From positions 1-64,000 of the forward strand of contig SCSX01000093.1 in the NCBI GenBank assembly GCA_004297825.1: a stretch of 64,000 bases of DNA, in the 5' to 3' direction. This DNA comes from Spirochaetota bacterium (GTDB taxonomy: Bacteria > Spirochaetota > UBA4802 > UBA5368). Of this stretch, positions 15,753-23,476 are shown piece by piece. The notes below the pieces were generated by a model. It saw only the letters and a program-made list of their open reading frames with translations, was not told where the DNA came from and ran no database searches. Both the position numbers and the translations under genes were made by a program. Each line of letters starts with the position of its first letter. Within the stretch, counting starts at the first letter, position 1.

Positions 15753-17528
15753 ATGCCAATTCAGAAAATTGAAACCGACGTGCTCGTTATCGGCGGCGGG
15801 GGGGCGGGCTTCAGGGCTGCCATCGCGGCGCGGGAACGGGGCGTGCGCGCGCTCCTCGTCAGCAAGGGTCCGCTGGCGCGGTGCGGGGCGAGCCCCATGG
15901 CGGGGGCGGACTTCACCCTGGACGGCGCGAGCATGAACGGGCTGGGGCGCGACGGCGACACGAACGACAGCATGGACAAATGCTTCAACGACATCGTTAC
16001 GCAGGGCTGGTTTCTCAACAACCAGAAACTGGTGCGGCACTATGTGGAAACCGCGCCCAGGCTCCTGAAAGACCTTATGGATTACGGCATCGACATCAAG
16101 CTCTCGGACCAGCGCATGATATTTTTCAGCGGCCTGCACCTCATGGATATTCTTTTGAAGAAGGCGCGGTCCGTGGGCGTGGACCTGCTCGAAGACGTCA
16201 TGGTGCTGGAGCTCCTGCGTCGGGACGGCGGGGTTACGGGCGCGCTGTGCCTGGGTATCCGCACCGGCGAATTCATCGCGGTTTCCTGCCGCGCGGTCGT
16301 GATGGCGAGCGGCGGATGGCACAAGGCGTTCTGGCCCAACACGGGAATGCGCGACCTGTCCGGCGAGGGCATGGCCATGGCGCAGCGCGCCGGCGCAACC
16401 CTGGGCAACATGGAGTTCATCACCTTCTGCTGCAACATCATGTACGAGCCCCCCATGTGGCGGGGAAGCCTGGCGCCCTATATGCTGGGCCTCATCGCCG
16501 GGGGGAGGCTCTGCAATCGAAAGGGGGAGGAGTTTCTGAAACAGTATGATCCCTCTGTCGTGAAGACGGGCACCTCGACCGAGTGGAATAAAAGCTTCAT
16601 TTCCATGGCGAGCATGAAGGAGGTGCGCGCCGGCAATGGATTCGAAAACGGCGGTGTCCATTTCGACCGCGGTGAGGTGTCGTGGGATTTAATGAAGATG
16701 ATCGCCACCTTCATCTTCCCCGACTGGAAATACAAGGCCATCGACCTCTCCGAATGGGGAAGAATGCTCGAGGCGGGCGAGCCCATAGAGGTGGGACCGG
16801 CCGTCGAGTATTTCGACGGCGGCATTATCGTGAACGACCGCTTCGAATCGGGCGTACCCGGGCTTTACGCTGCGGGCGAGTGCTGCCTGGGGGCGTTCGG
16901 ATCCAACAGGGTCTTCTCGGCTATCACCGAGATGCTGGTCCAGGGCCTCACCGCCGGCGAGAACGCAGCCGCGTTCGCCGGGGGAAGCGCGCAGGTTGCT
17001 CCGGACGCCTCCCTGGTCAATGCGCTCGTGCACGCCGCGGAAGCGCCGCTCGCGGGGAAGGGAAATATCAGCCCGGCACGGGCCCGCCGGATCATACAGG
17101 AGCGCGCGCACGCGCAACTGGGACCGGTGCGCAATGGAAATGAGCTCTCCGATTTCATAGCGTTCCTGGAAAGGGTCAGGGCAAATGAGCTTGGCAGTCT
17201 CACGGCGGCTTCGCCGGGCAGGATATACAACAAGGAATGGATCGACGCCCTGGAGCTCGGGAACATGGTGCAGCTCCTGGAGGTCTCCGCGCGCTGCGCC
17301 CTCGCGCGCACGGAGAGCAGGGGCGTGCACTTCCGCGAGGACTGTCCCGTGACCGACAACGACGCGTGGCTGAAGGAAAGCACCGCGACGATCGGGGACG
17401 GGGGGTTCGATATCGGCAGCCGCGCGGCGACCGTCACCTCGATGAGCCCTCCGGGCGGGAAGGTTCCCTACCTGGACATGATGAAGCGGATGATGGAATC
17501 CCATTCCGATACCGGCGGCAAGCATTGA
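15753..17528 (+). CDS. FAD-dependent oxidoreductase, fumarate reductase/succinate dehydrogenase flavoprotein family
   Basis: This 591-residue flavoprotein begins with the dinucleotide-binding motif VLVIGGGGAGFRAA (residues 10-23). It has a central ASGGWHKAF segment and a closing FAD loop PGLYAAGECCLGAFGSNR near residue 370, followed by a helical C-terminal domain. The usual H-G-x-N-R-L-G motif of true fumarate reductases is altered to GAFGSNRVFS, so the substrate probably differs from fumarate. A ribosome-binding site, CGGAGGAACG, precedes the ATG. The next gene encodes a [2Fe-2S] protein homologous to the partner subunit, so the two should form a soluble two-subunit oxidoreductase. Its role in the cluster may be to oxidise or reduce a ring or enoate intermediate. 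Confidence 0.85.
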   Translation: MPIQKIETDVLVIGGGGAGFRAAIAARERGVRALLVSKGPLARCGASPMAGADFTLDGASMNGLGRDGDTNDSMDKCFNDIVTQGWFLNNQKLVRHYVETAPRLLKDLMDYGIDIKLSDQRMIFFSGLHLMDILLKKARSVGVDLLEDVMVLELLRRDGGVTGALCLGIRTGEFIAVSCRAVVMASGGWHKAFWPNTGMRDLSGEGMAMAQRAGATLGNMEFITFCCNIMYEPPMWRGSLAPYMLGLIAGGRLCNRKGEEFLKQYDPSVVKTGTSTEWNKSFISMASMKEVRAGNGFENGGVHFDRGEVSWDLMKMIATFIFPDWKYKAIDLSEWGRMLEAGEPIEVGPAVEYFDGGIIVNDRFESGVPGLYAAGECCLGAFGSNRVFSAITEMLVQGLTAGENAAAFAGGSAQVAPDASLVNALVHAAEAPLAGKGNISPARARRIIQERAHAQLGPVRNGNELSDFIAFLERVRANELGSLTAASPGRIYNKEWIDALELGNMVQLLEVSARCALARTESRGVHFREDCPVTDNDAWLKESTATIGDGGFDIGSRAATVTSMSPPGGKVPYLDMMKRMMESHSDTGGKH

Positions 17529-17565
17529 GCGCCGCACATGGTTACTTCACCAGGAGGAGACGATA

Positions 17566-17889
17566 ATGAACGGTGATTCGATACGCGTAAAGGTCTTTCG
17601 ATTCGACCCGTCACGGGACAGGGAACCGTACTATAGCGATTACTCCGTCCCGTTCGAAAAGGGAATGAGCGCCATGGACGCGCTCGATTATATCTATCAA
17701 AACCTTGACGGCGGCATCGCCTACTACGATCATGCGGGGTGTTCCCTGGGAATCTGCGCGCGCTGCACCGGCCGCGTGAACGGCAAGCCGGGACTCATTT
17801 GCCAGACCGCCGTGGAAGGGGACATCGTCCTGGAGCCTGTGAATAAAGACAAGGTCATCAAGGACTTGGTGACGCGCCGCGGCGGCTGA
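17566..17889 (+). CDS. [2Fe-2S] ferredoxin-like subunit (SdhB/FrdB N-terminal type)
   Basis: This 107-residue protein matches only the N-terminal plant-ferredoxin-like domain of succinate dehydrogenase/fumarate reductase iron-sulfur subunits. Cluster ligands are seen in AGCSLGICARC (Cys-x4-Cys-x2-Cys), with a fourth in GLICQT. The C-terminal domain that normally carries the [4Fe-4S] and [3Fe-4S] clusters is absent. The protein is thus a stand-alone electron carrier. It follows the flavoprotein by 37 bases with an AGGAGGAG site and should be its redox partner. Confidence 0.87.
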   Translation: MNGDSIRVKVFRFDPSRDREPYYSDYSVPFEKGMSAMDALDYIYQNLDGGIAYYDHAGCSLGICARCTGRVNGKPGLICQTAVEGDIVLEPVNKDKVIKDLVTRRGG

Positions 17890-17944
17890 CCCGGGGATAA
17901 CCATGAGGGGTGTCGCCGGACAACTATTCAACGGGGGTCACGTC

Positions 17945-18679
17945 ATGTCGAACGAAACCGTACGCAAAGGCTTCACCGCGGAACACCACGCCCTTCTCTT
18001 CGCGTGGATGGCGCGGGAAATGATCGGCCGCGCGGGGGAGCGGGACGCTGCGCCGGTGATCCGCGCGGCGGTGCAGGAATACGGCATGCAGCGGGGAAGG
18101 CGCATGGCGCTGCGCGCGAAGAAGAACGGCCACAAGCGTTCAATGCTGAACTACCTGGTTTATGTGGAGTGGCAGGCCGGCAGGGGCGAGATGGTGACGA
18201 ATGTCGTCGAGAAAAGACCCGCGATGAGGGTGAAAATTCCCCGGTGCTGCTGGCACACGGCCTGGAAAAAATTTGACCTGGTGCCGTACGGGCGCTACTA
18301 CTGCCTGGACGTGGACCTCGCGCTGGTGCGCGGATTCAACCCGGATTTGAAGCTGGAGCTGCGCGACATCAAGCCGGACGGCGCTCTGGAGTGCGATTTC
18401 ATTTTTCACGGCGCGGCGCTGGGCCCCCGGGAGATGCTTGCCTTCCTGTACCGGAAAAATGTCAAACCCGGGAAGTCGGTGCTCATGCCCTGGGATTATC
18501 ATACCGGGCACGTGTATAAGACGATGGGCGATGCGTTCTCGCGGGAGTTCGGCGGGAAGGGCCGGGACGCGGCGGATGCCGCCCTCGAAGAGTTTTCCCG
18601 GCATTACGGAAGCGGCGCCGCCGCGGTAGTGCGGGGATTCGCGGACACCGATTTCAACGTCCTGCCGGGGGGTGCGTGA
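17945..18679 (+). CDS. L-2-amino-thiazoline-4-carboxylate (ATC) hydrolase family protein
   Basis: This 244-residue protein fits the ATC hydrolase family (PF14196 type). The N-terminal helices contain AWMAREMIGRAGER and EYGMQRGRRMALRAKKNG. The C-terminal half has CCWHTAWK, GRYYCLDVDLALVRGFNP and CDFIFH, with conserved Cys and Asp residues that probably make the active site. The Pseudomonas enzyme opens the ring of L-ATC to give N-carbamoyl-L-cysteine. Many family members are uncharacterised, so this substrate is a hypothesis. I chose the ATG at 17945 after GGGGGTCAC; another in-frame ATG at 17903 is possible. The stop overlaps the next start by one base (TGATG), so the protein is translationally coupled to the cysteine desulfidase. 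Confidence 0.8.
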   Translation: MSNETVRKGFTAEHHALLFAWMAREMIGRAGERDAAPVIRAAVQEYGMQRGRRMALRAKKNGHKRSMLNYLVYVEWQAGRGEMVTNVVEKRPAMRVKIPRCCWHTAWKKFDLVPYGRYYCLDVDLALVRGFNPDLKLELRDIKPDGALECDFIFHGAALGPREMLAFLYRKNVKPGKSVLMPWDYHTGHVYKTMGDAFSREFGGKGRDAADAALEEFSRHYGSGAAAVVRGFADTDFNVLPGGA

Positions 18680-19992
18680 TGCCGTTTACCGTTAAAGACG
18701 TGCTCGCGATGGAGGTAGCGCCCGCGCTGGGATGCACCGAGCCCTCGGCGGTCGCGCTCTCGGCCGCGGCCGCCGCGTCGCTGCTTCCCGGGCGAAGCGT
18801 CGAAACGGTGGAGGTCTGGCTCGATCCGAACATCTACAAGAACGCGATGGGCGTCGCCATACCGGGAACGAACGGGGAATACGGCATCCACCTCGCGGCG
18901 GCGATGGGCGCCCTCGCGGGGGACCCCTCCCTGCGGCTCGAAATATTCGACTCGATAGACGAACGGGCGCTGGGGCGCGCCAGGGAGCTCGTTCGGAAGA
19001 AGAGCGTCACGATACATCTCATGGAGGACAGGAAAGGCATATTCATCCGCGCCGCGGTATGCGGCAGCGGCCACAGGGCCCAGGCGCGTGTCGAGGGTTC
19101 GCACGACAATATCACGGAGCTCATCCTTGACGGCGCACCCGTTATGGGAAATCCGCTTCTCGCGGGTTCGGTGCAGGCGCATTCGACGCGCGCGCGTCTC
19201 GAGGAATGGCTTACAGGCCTCTCCCTCGCGGAGCTGCTCGCGCTCCTGGATGAGCTGGATGAAGAGGACCTGCGCTTCATCGCGGAAGGGGTGCGGGTCA
19301 ATACCGTCCTGGCCGATTACGGCCTGAAGTTCGGGCCGGGACTCGGCATCGGCTGCGCCTTCATGCGGCTGGTCGGTGAAGGCCGGCTGAAGAAGGACAT
19401 GGTCCTCTCCGCGCGCATGCTCACGTCCGCCGCGTCGGACGCGAGGATGGCCGGGGTAAAGCTTCCCGCCATGAGCTCGGCCGGCAGCGGGAACCACGGG
19501 CTCACGGCGATACTGCCCATCTGGGCGGTGCGCGAGTACGTCACCGGTGACGACGATTCCAGGGTGCTCCGCGCGATCGCCTTCAGCCATATCCTCACGG
19601 CCTACGTCAAGGCGCATACCGGCAGGCTTTCGGCCGTGTGCGGATGCTCGGTCGCGGCGGGCGCGGGGGCCGCCGGCGGCATCGCCTACCTCATGAACGG
19701 CACACTGCACCACATCGCCGGCGCGATCACGAACCTGATCGAGGACCTCGCGGGCGTCATCTGCGACGGCGCCAAGGCTGGCTGTTCGTTGAAGCTCGCG
19801 ACCGCGGCGGGGACCGCGGTCCAGGCGGCGCTTTTTTCACTGCACGGTGTCAACGTGAAGGCCACCGACGGCATCGTCGCCTCGACGCCGGAGCAGACGA
19901 TGAAGAACGTGGGTGAGCTTTCCACGATAGGCATGATCGAGACCGACAGGACGATTCTGCGGATCATGATAAAAAAGCAGTTTGATATCTGA
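18679..19992 (+). CDS. L-cysteine desulfidase (UPF0597/YhaM-CdsB family)
   Basis: This 437-residue protein shows the hallmarks of the CdsB/YhaM family: PALGCTEP near the N-terminus, GSGNHG mid-protein, then CGCSVAAGAGA and CDGAKAGCSLK. The cysteines in these motifs are expected to hold an oxygen-sensitive iron-sulfur cluster. The archaeal enzyme cleaves L-cysteine to pyruvate, ammonia and sulfide. Length matches the family. Translation starts at the ATG at 18679 overlapping the stop of the ATC hydrolase gene; the GTG at 18676 is less likely. The coupling suggests that the product of the hydrolase step feeds this enzyme. Confidence 0.88.
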   Translation: MPFTVKDVLAMEVAPALGCTEPSAVALSAAAAASLLPGRSVETVEVWLDPNIYKNAMGVAIPGTNGEYGIHLAAAMGALAGDPSLRLEIFDSIDERALGRARELVRKKSVTIHLMEDRKGIFIRAAVCGSGHRAQARVEGSHDNITELILDGAPVMGNPLLAGSVQAHSTRARLEEWLTGLSLAELLALLDELDEEDLRFIAEGVRVNTVLADYGLKFGPGLGIGCAFMRLVGEGRLKKDMVLSARMLTSAASDARMAGVKLPAMSSAGSGNHGLTAILPIWAVREYVTGDDDSRVLRAIAFSHILTAYVKAHTGRLSAVCGCSVAAGAGAAGGIAYLMNGTLHHIAGAITNLIEDLAGVICDGAKAGCSLKLATAAGTAVQAALFSLHGVNVKATDGIVASTPEQTMKNVGELSTIGMIETDRTILRIMIKKQFDI

Positions 19993-20038
19993 GCCCCGTG
20001 TGCGATAGTATCTGAAACGGCCGGGCCGGGAGAAAACC

Positions 20039-21208
20039 ATGTCCAGAATTGAAAACGTCGCGGCGCTTGCAGAGGAAATGACAGGGTGGCGCCGTTTCCT
20101 TCACCGGCATCCCGAGACCGCCTTCCAGGAAAAGATCACCTCGGATTTTGTCGTGGAAAAGCTGCAATCCTTCGGGCTCGAGGTCGCGGCCGGGATAGGC
20201 CGGACCGGGGTTGTCGCCACGCTGCGCAGGGGCGACGATACGCGGGAGGCAATCGCGCTCCGCGCCGACATCGACGCCCTCGACATCGAGGAAGAGAACG
20301 ACCTGGAATACCGTTCGGAGCATCCCGGGAAAATGCACGCATGCGGCCATGACGGGCATACCGCGATGCTCCTGGGCGCGGCGCGGTTTCTTTCCGCGAA
20401 CGACTGCTTCAGGGGGACGGTCCACTTCATCTTCCAGCCCGCGGAAGAAAACGAGGGGGGCGCGAGAGTAATGATTGAGGACGGCCTTTTCGAGAGGTTC
20501 CCGTGCAGGGCGGTCTTCGCGCTGCATAATTTCCCGATCCTGCCGGAGGGCTATTTCGCGATCAGGAAAGGCCCGGCCATGGCGGCGTTCGATATTTTCG
20601 ACATAAGCCTCAAGGGAACGGGCAGCCACGCGGCGATGCCCGAATCGGGAAAGGACCCCGTCGTCGCCGCCGCGCACCTGGTCACGATGCTGCAGACGAT
20701 CGTGAGCCGGAATATTAGCGCGACGGAGTCCGCCGTGATCAGCGTTACCGACATCCACGGCGGCACCACCTATAACGTCATCCCCGAATCCGTACGTATG
20801 CGGGGAACAACCCGCCACTTTCTCCCGGCGGTCCAGGATCTGGTGGAGCGGCGGATGAAGGAAACGGCCGCGGGAGTTTCCGCGTCCACCGGCGTAGCGA
20901 TCGAGGTGCGCTACGAACGCCGCTACCCCGCGGTGGTCAACAGCGAGAGGGAATCGGACGAGGCGATCCTCGCGGCGTCGCGGGTGGCCGCGCCCGGCGC
21001 CGTCATCACCGCCATCCCGCCCCTGATGGGCTCCGAGGACTTCGCGTTCATGCTGAATGAGAAGCCGGGGGCCTATATGGCGATCGGCGCGGGGGCGCCT
21101 CGAGAAAACGGCATGCCGCATCAGCCGGGCTACGATTTCAACGACGCGATCCTGCCCGCCGGGGCGTCCTACTGGTCCGCCCTTGTGCAATCGCTTCTGC
21201 CGAAGTAA
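20039..21208 (+). CDS. M20-family amidohydrolase (hippurate/N-acyl-amino-acid hydrolase type)
   Basis: This 389-residue metallohydrolase has the M20D pattern: FLHRHPETAFQE at the N-terminus, RADIDAL, and the metal-binding HACGHDGHT near residue 100. QPAEENEGG carries the catalytic Glu, and GSEDFAFM lies near the C-terminus with a further metal ligand. A smaller lid domain contains TGSHAAMP. Such enzymes remove acyl or carbamoyl groups from amino acids. It follows the cysteine desulfidase by 46 bases with a GGGAG site and is the last gene of the cluster. It could release cysteine from N-carbamoyl- or N-acyl-cysteine. The M20D subgroup favours N-acyl substrates, which is an argument for acyl over carbamoyl. 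Confidence 0.9.
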   Translation: MSRIENVAALAEEMTGWRRFLHRHPETAFQEKITSDFVVEKLQSFGLEVAAGIGRTGVVATLRRGDDTREAIALRADIDALDIEEENDLEYRSEHPGKMHACGHDGHTAMLLGAARFLSANDCFRGTVHFIFQPAEENEGGARVMIEDGLFERFPCRAVFALHNFPILPEGYFAIRKGPAMAAFDIFDISLKGTGSHAAMPESGKDPVVAAAHLVTMLQTIVSRNISATESAVISVTDIHGGTTYNVIPESVRMRGTTRHFLPAVQDLVERRMKETAAGVSASTGVAIEVRYERRYPAVVNSERESDEAILAASRVAAPGAVITAIPPLMGSEDFAFMLNEKPGAYMAIGAGAPRENGMPHQPGYDFNDAILPAGASYWSALVQSLLPK

Positions 21209-21247
21209 ATTCAGGGCGCCCGGCGCCGGGCCGGACGCGCGCATAAT

Positions 21248-21733
21248 TCAACACAACACCGCCGTCAGCACATATGCCGCCATGAGGAGAAAAATGAAGA
21301 GGTCGGATATCATTGCCGTGATTTCGTTCGATCCGGTTGGTTTTTTGAAAACGTGCTGAATTCCCGCGATGCCCATGTAAAGTCCCCCCGCACACGCGGC
21401 CGCCAGGCGCCAGTGTGGGAAAAAGAGGGAAACGACCCCGGGCAGACCCAGGCATATGTTGGAAAATCCCAGTTCCCTTACGAGGGCATGACTTGCGACA
21501 TCCGTTATATTGAATATATCCCGGGCGGTGAACACCGGATTGAGGGCCTGTCTGAGTCCGGCGATGAGAAGACGCATCCCGATTCCCCAGAAAAGGAACC
21601 ATTTTCCCGCGGGCTCAATCGTGAACGGCGCATCGGCGTTCAACGCCGCCTCCGTGAGCACGGACACCAGCGGCAGGACAAGCATGACCAGAATTAAAAA
21701 GCCCAGATACGCATTGCCCGTATTTTTTTTCAT
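21248..21733 (-). CDS. Small membrane protein (DUF6790-like)
   Basis: This 161-residue protein has four predicted membrane helices: about residues 9-28, 43-62, 95-120 and 135-158. A segment KWFLFWGIGMRLLIAGLRQ lies between the first two. It resembles small DUF6790/DUF4345-type inner-membrane proteins of unknown role. The ATG at 21733 follows AAGGAAGATC; a frame from 21850 adds 39 unlikely residues. It lies downstream of the SGNH hydrolase on the same strand, 43 bases away, so the two may be co-transcribed. Confidence 0.65.
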   Translation of the reverse strand: MKKNTGNAYLGFLILVMLVLPLVSVLTEAALNADAPFTIEPAGKWFLFWGIGMRLLIAGLRQALNPVFTARDIFNITDVASHALVRELGFSNICLGLPGVVSLFFPHWRLAAACAGGLYMGIAGIQHVFKKPTGSNEITAMISDLFIFLLMAAYVLTAVLC

Positions 21734-21776
21734 GGCGATCTTCCTTAATATCGTTCTTCTCAGCGAAAATAATCGT

Positions 21777-22487
21777 TCACTGCAGCACCGGTTTGATAAT
21801 GGACGTCCAGAGCCAGTATCCCGCTTCGTTGAGATGGAGACCGTCCGCAAGGAAATATTCCCCGCGCGGCGTTCCGTCCCCGGCGATCATGGGGGTCGCG
21901 ATGTCGATATAGGCGAGCCGCGGGTCCCTTGCGCAGAAATCCCGTATGAGTTCATTGGCCGCCTTCATCTGCGGCCAGAATTTCATTCGGTCGACCGAGG
22001 GCTTGATCGAGACGAAGTAAATCCGTATGCGGGGCAGGTCCCGGTGCACGGCCGCGACGAAGACCTTGAAGTCCTCAAGGCACTGCCCGGCCGTGTCCGG
22101 TTTCGCGCCAAAGAGATCGCGGAAATAGATATCATTGTCGCCCGCGTACAGCACCACCGCGGGGGGATGGTACGCGGTGACGAGGCGCGGCACGAACCAG
22201 GTCGAGTCCTTGATGCGCGAGCCGCCAAACCCGTGTCGTATAACGGGAACGGGATCCATATCGCGCTCAAGGCTCTCCCATTTCAAAATGCTCGAAGATC
22301 CGATGAACACGACGGCCCTGCCCTTGAGCGGGGAACCCGCCGTGCGCGCCTCGATGGCCTTGATGTCGTCTTCCCACTTGGTCGGGTCTTCCTTCGTATA
22401 GAAGCGGTATTGGAAAAAGAAGTACCCGAATGCAATGGTTATTATTGCGGCGATAATGATCGCCAGTCCTATTAAGCCTTTTCTCAT
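21777..22487 (-). CDS. SGNH/GDSL-type hydrolase, membrane-anchored
   Basis: This 236-residue protein starts with an uncleaved-looking membrane helix (residues 5-25) that would hold the catalytic domain outside the inner membrane. SGNH blocks are in order: GSSSI with the nucleophile Ser (block I), GFGGSRIKD with the oxyanion Gly (II), YAGDNDI with Asn (III), and DGLHLNEAGY with the Asp-x-x-His pair (V). Such enzymes are esterases or acetylhydrolases acting on lipids or glycans. A ribosome-binding site is only moderate (GGAGGACCGATCCC on the minus strand). The natural substrate is unknown. Confidence 0.88.
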   Translation of the reverse strand: MRKGLIGLAIIIAAIITIAFGYFFFQYRFYTKEDPTKWEDDIKAIEARTAGSPLKGRAVVFIGSSSILKWESLERDMDPVPVIRHGFGGSRIKDSTWFVPRLVTAYHPPAVVLYAGDNDIYFRDLFGAKPDTAGQCLEDFKVFVAAVHRDLPRIRIYFVSIKPSVDRMKFWPQMKAANELIRDFCARDPRLAYIDIATPMIAGDGTPRGEYFLADGLHLNEAGYWLWTSIIKPVLQ

Positions 22488-22702
22488 GGGATCGGTCCTC
22501 CTGATTTAACCAGGCGCGGGTGCCCGGTATTTAACCGTACTCATTATAGCGGATGGGGAGATCGGCGCAAGCTTATTATCCGGTCCGCCTGGCGATCATT
22601 GCACCGCATAAGACCTGACCTATAATAAAAATTATTTTCTGCCGATTTCAATATCGGATACATCTTGACAAGACAGATTTCAGCCTTTACCTTTAATCGA
22701 AT

Positions 22703-23026
22703 ATGAGCACTGACAATAAAATACTACTGCAAGATATTCGCGCGCGGATCACCGACCGCATGGGCGATATTGTCCATACTATCATATTGTTTGGATCACG
22801 CGTCCAAGGGACTTCGGCAGAGCATTCAGATTATGATGTTCTGATAGTGCTGCGCGAGAATGCCAACGGAGCAATTGAGAGGGAGATTTATGACATCTGC
22901 TACGAGATTGACCTGGATCGTGATATTTTGATCGACGCCAAGGTCCTCTCAGTTGAAGACCTCGCGACTCTTCGAGGTAAGCAGCCTTATATTCAACATG
23001 CGCTTGAGACCGGCCTGCACATATGA
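22703..23026 (+). CDS. MNT-type minimal nucleotidyltransferase (HEPN/MNT antitoxin)
   Basis: This 107-residue protein has the nucleotidyltransferase core: LFGSRVQGTSAEHSDYDVLI gives the G-S-x10-D-x-D catalytic pattern, with a third acidic residue later in DLDRDILIDAKVL. Minimal nucleotidyltransferases pair with HEPN proteins; in type VII toxin-antitoxin systems the MNT protein AMPylates and silences the HEPN RNase. The ATG has no obvious ribosome-binding site. Its TGA overlaps the next ATG by four bases (ATGA), so the pair is translationally coupled. Confidence 0.88.
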   Translation: MSTDNKILLQDIRARITDRMGDIVHTIILFGSRVQGTSAEHSDYDVLIVLRENANGAIEREIYDICYEIDLDRDILIDAKVLSVEDLATLRGKQPYIQHALETGLHI

Positions 23027-23418
23027 CTTTGAATGACGAAGACCGCCGTGCGCTTGTCCATCACCGACTCCAAAAGGCCGAAGGCCTGGTACAAGAAGTA
23101 CAAACCCATATCAATAACGGACACTATGTCACCGCAGTCAATAGGATCTATTACGGGATTTTTCACGCCCTTTCGGCTCTGGCACTGCAAGAAGGATTCA
23201 CAACTTCGAAACACCTTCAGCTCATCGGCTGGTTCAACAAACGTTTCGTAAAAGAGGGGGCCGTGGACAGGCGCTTCGGAAGGATAGTCAATACCGCCTT
23301 CGAAATGAGAACCAGGGGAGACTATGATGATTTCATTGATTACCAGAAGACGGATGTTGTACGACTCCACGAGGAGATGAAGGATTTTATCGCCATGATA
23401 GCTGGCATTTTACGCTGA
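23023..23418 (+). CDS. HEPN domain protein (putative RNase toxin of HEPN/MNT pair)
   Basis: This 131-residue all-helical protein has the HEPN signature NRIYYGIFHALSALAL at about residues 40-55. RTRGDYDDFIDY lies near residue 107, where the catalytic R-x4-6-H motif would be expected, but the histidine is missing. It may therefore be catalytically inactive or use another residue. It overlaps the MNT gene by four bases, so the two make a complete HEPN/MNT module. The module is either a type VII toxin-antitoxin system or a housekeeping nucleotide-binding complex. Flanking genes are unrelated, which fits a mobile accessory pair. Confidence 0.85.
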   Translation: MTLNDEDRRALVHHRLQKAEGLVQEVQTHINNGHYVTAVNRIYYGIFHALSALALQEGFTTSKHLQLIGWFNKRFVKEGAVDRRFGRIVNTAFEMRTRGDYDDFIDYQKTDVVRLHEEMKDFIAMIAGILR

Positions 23419-23476
23419 GACACACGTTCCTTCTTTTAAACGGCACGAGCCAACGTCCCGCGAAGACGGCTTTCCC

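Noticed and set aside
15285-16661. 458-codon antisense frame across the MFS and flavoprotein genes
   Set aside because: It spans two real genes and their gap, has no ribosome-binding site and no family similarity.
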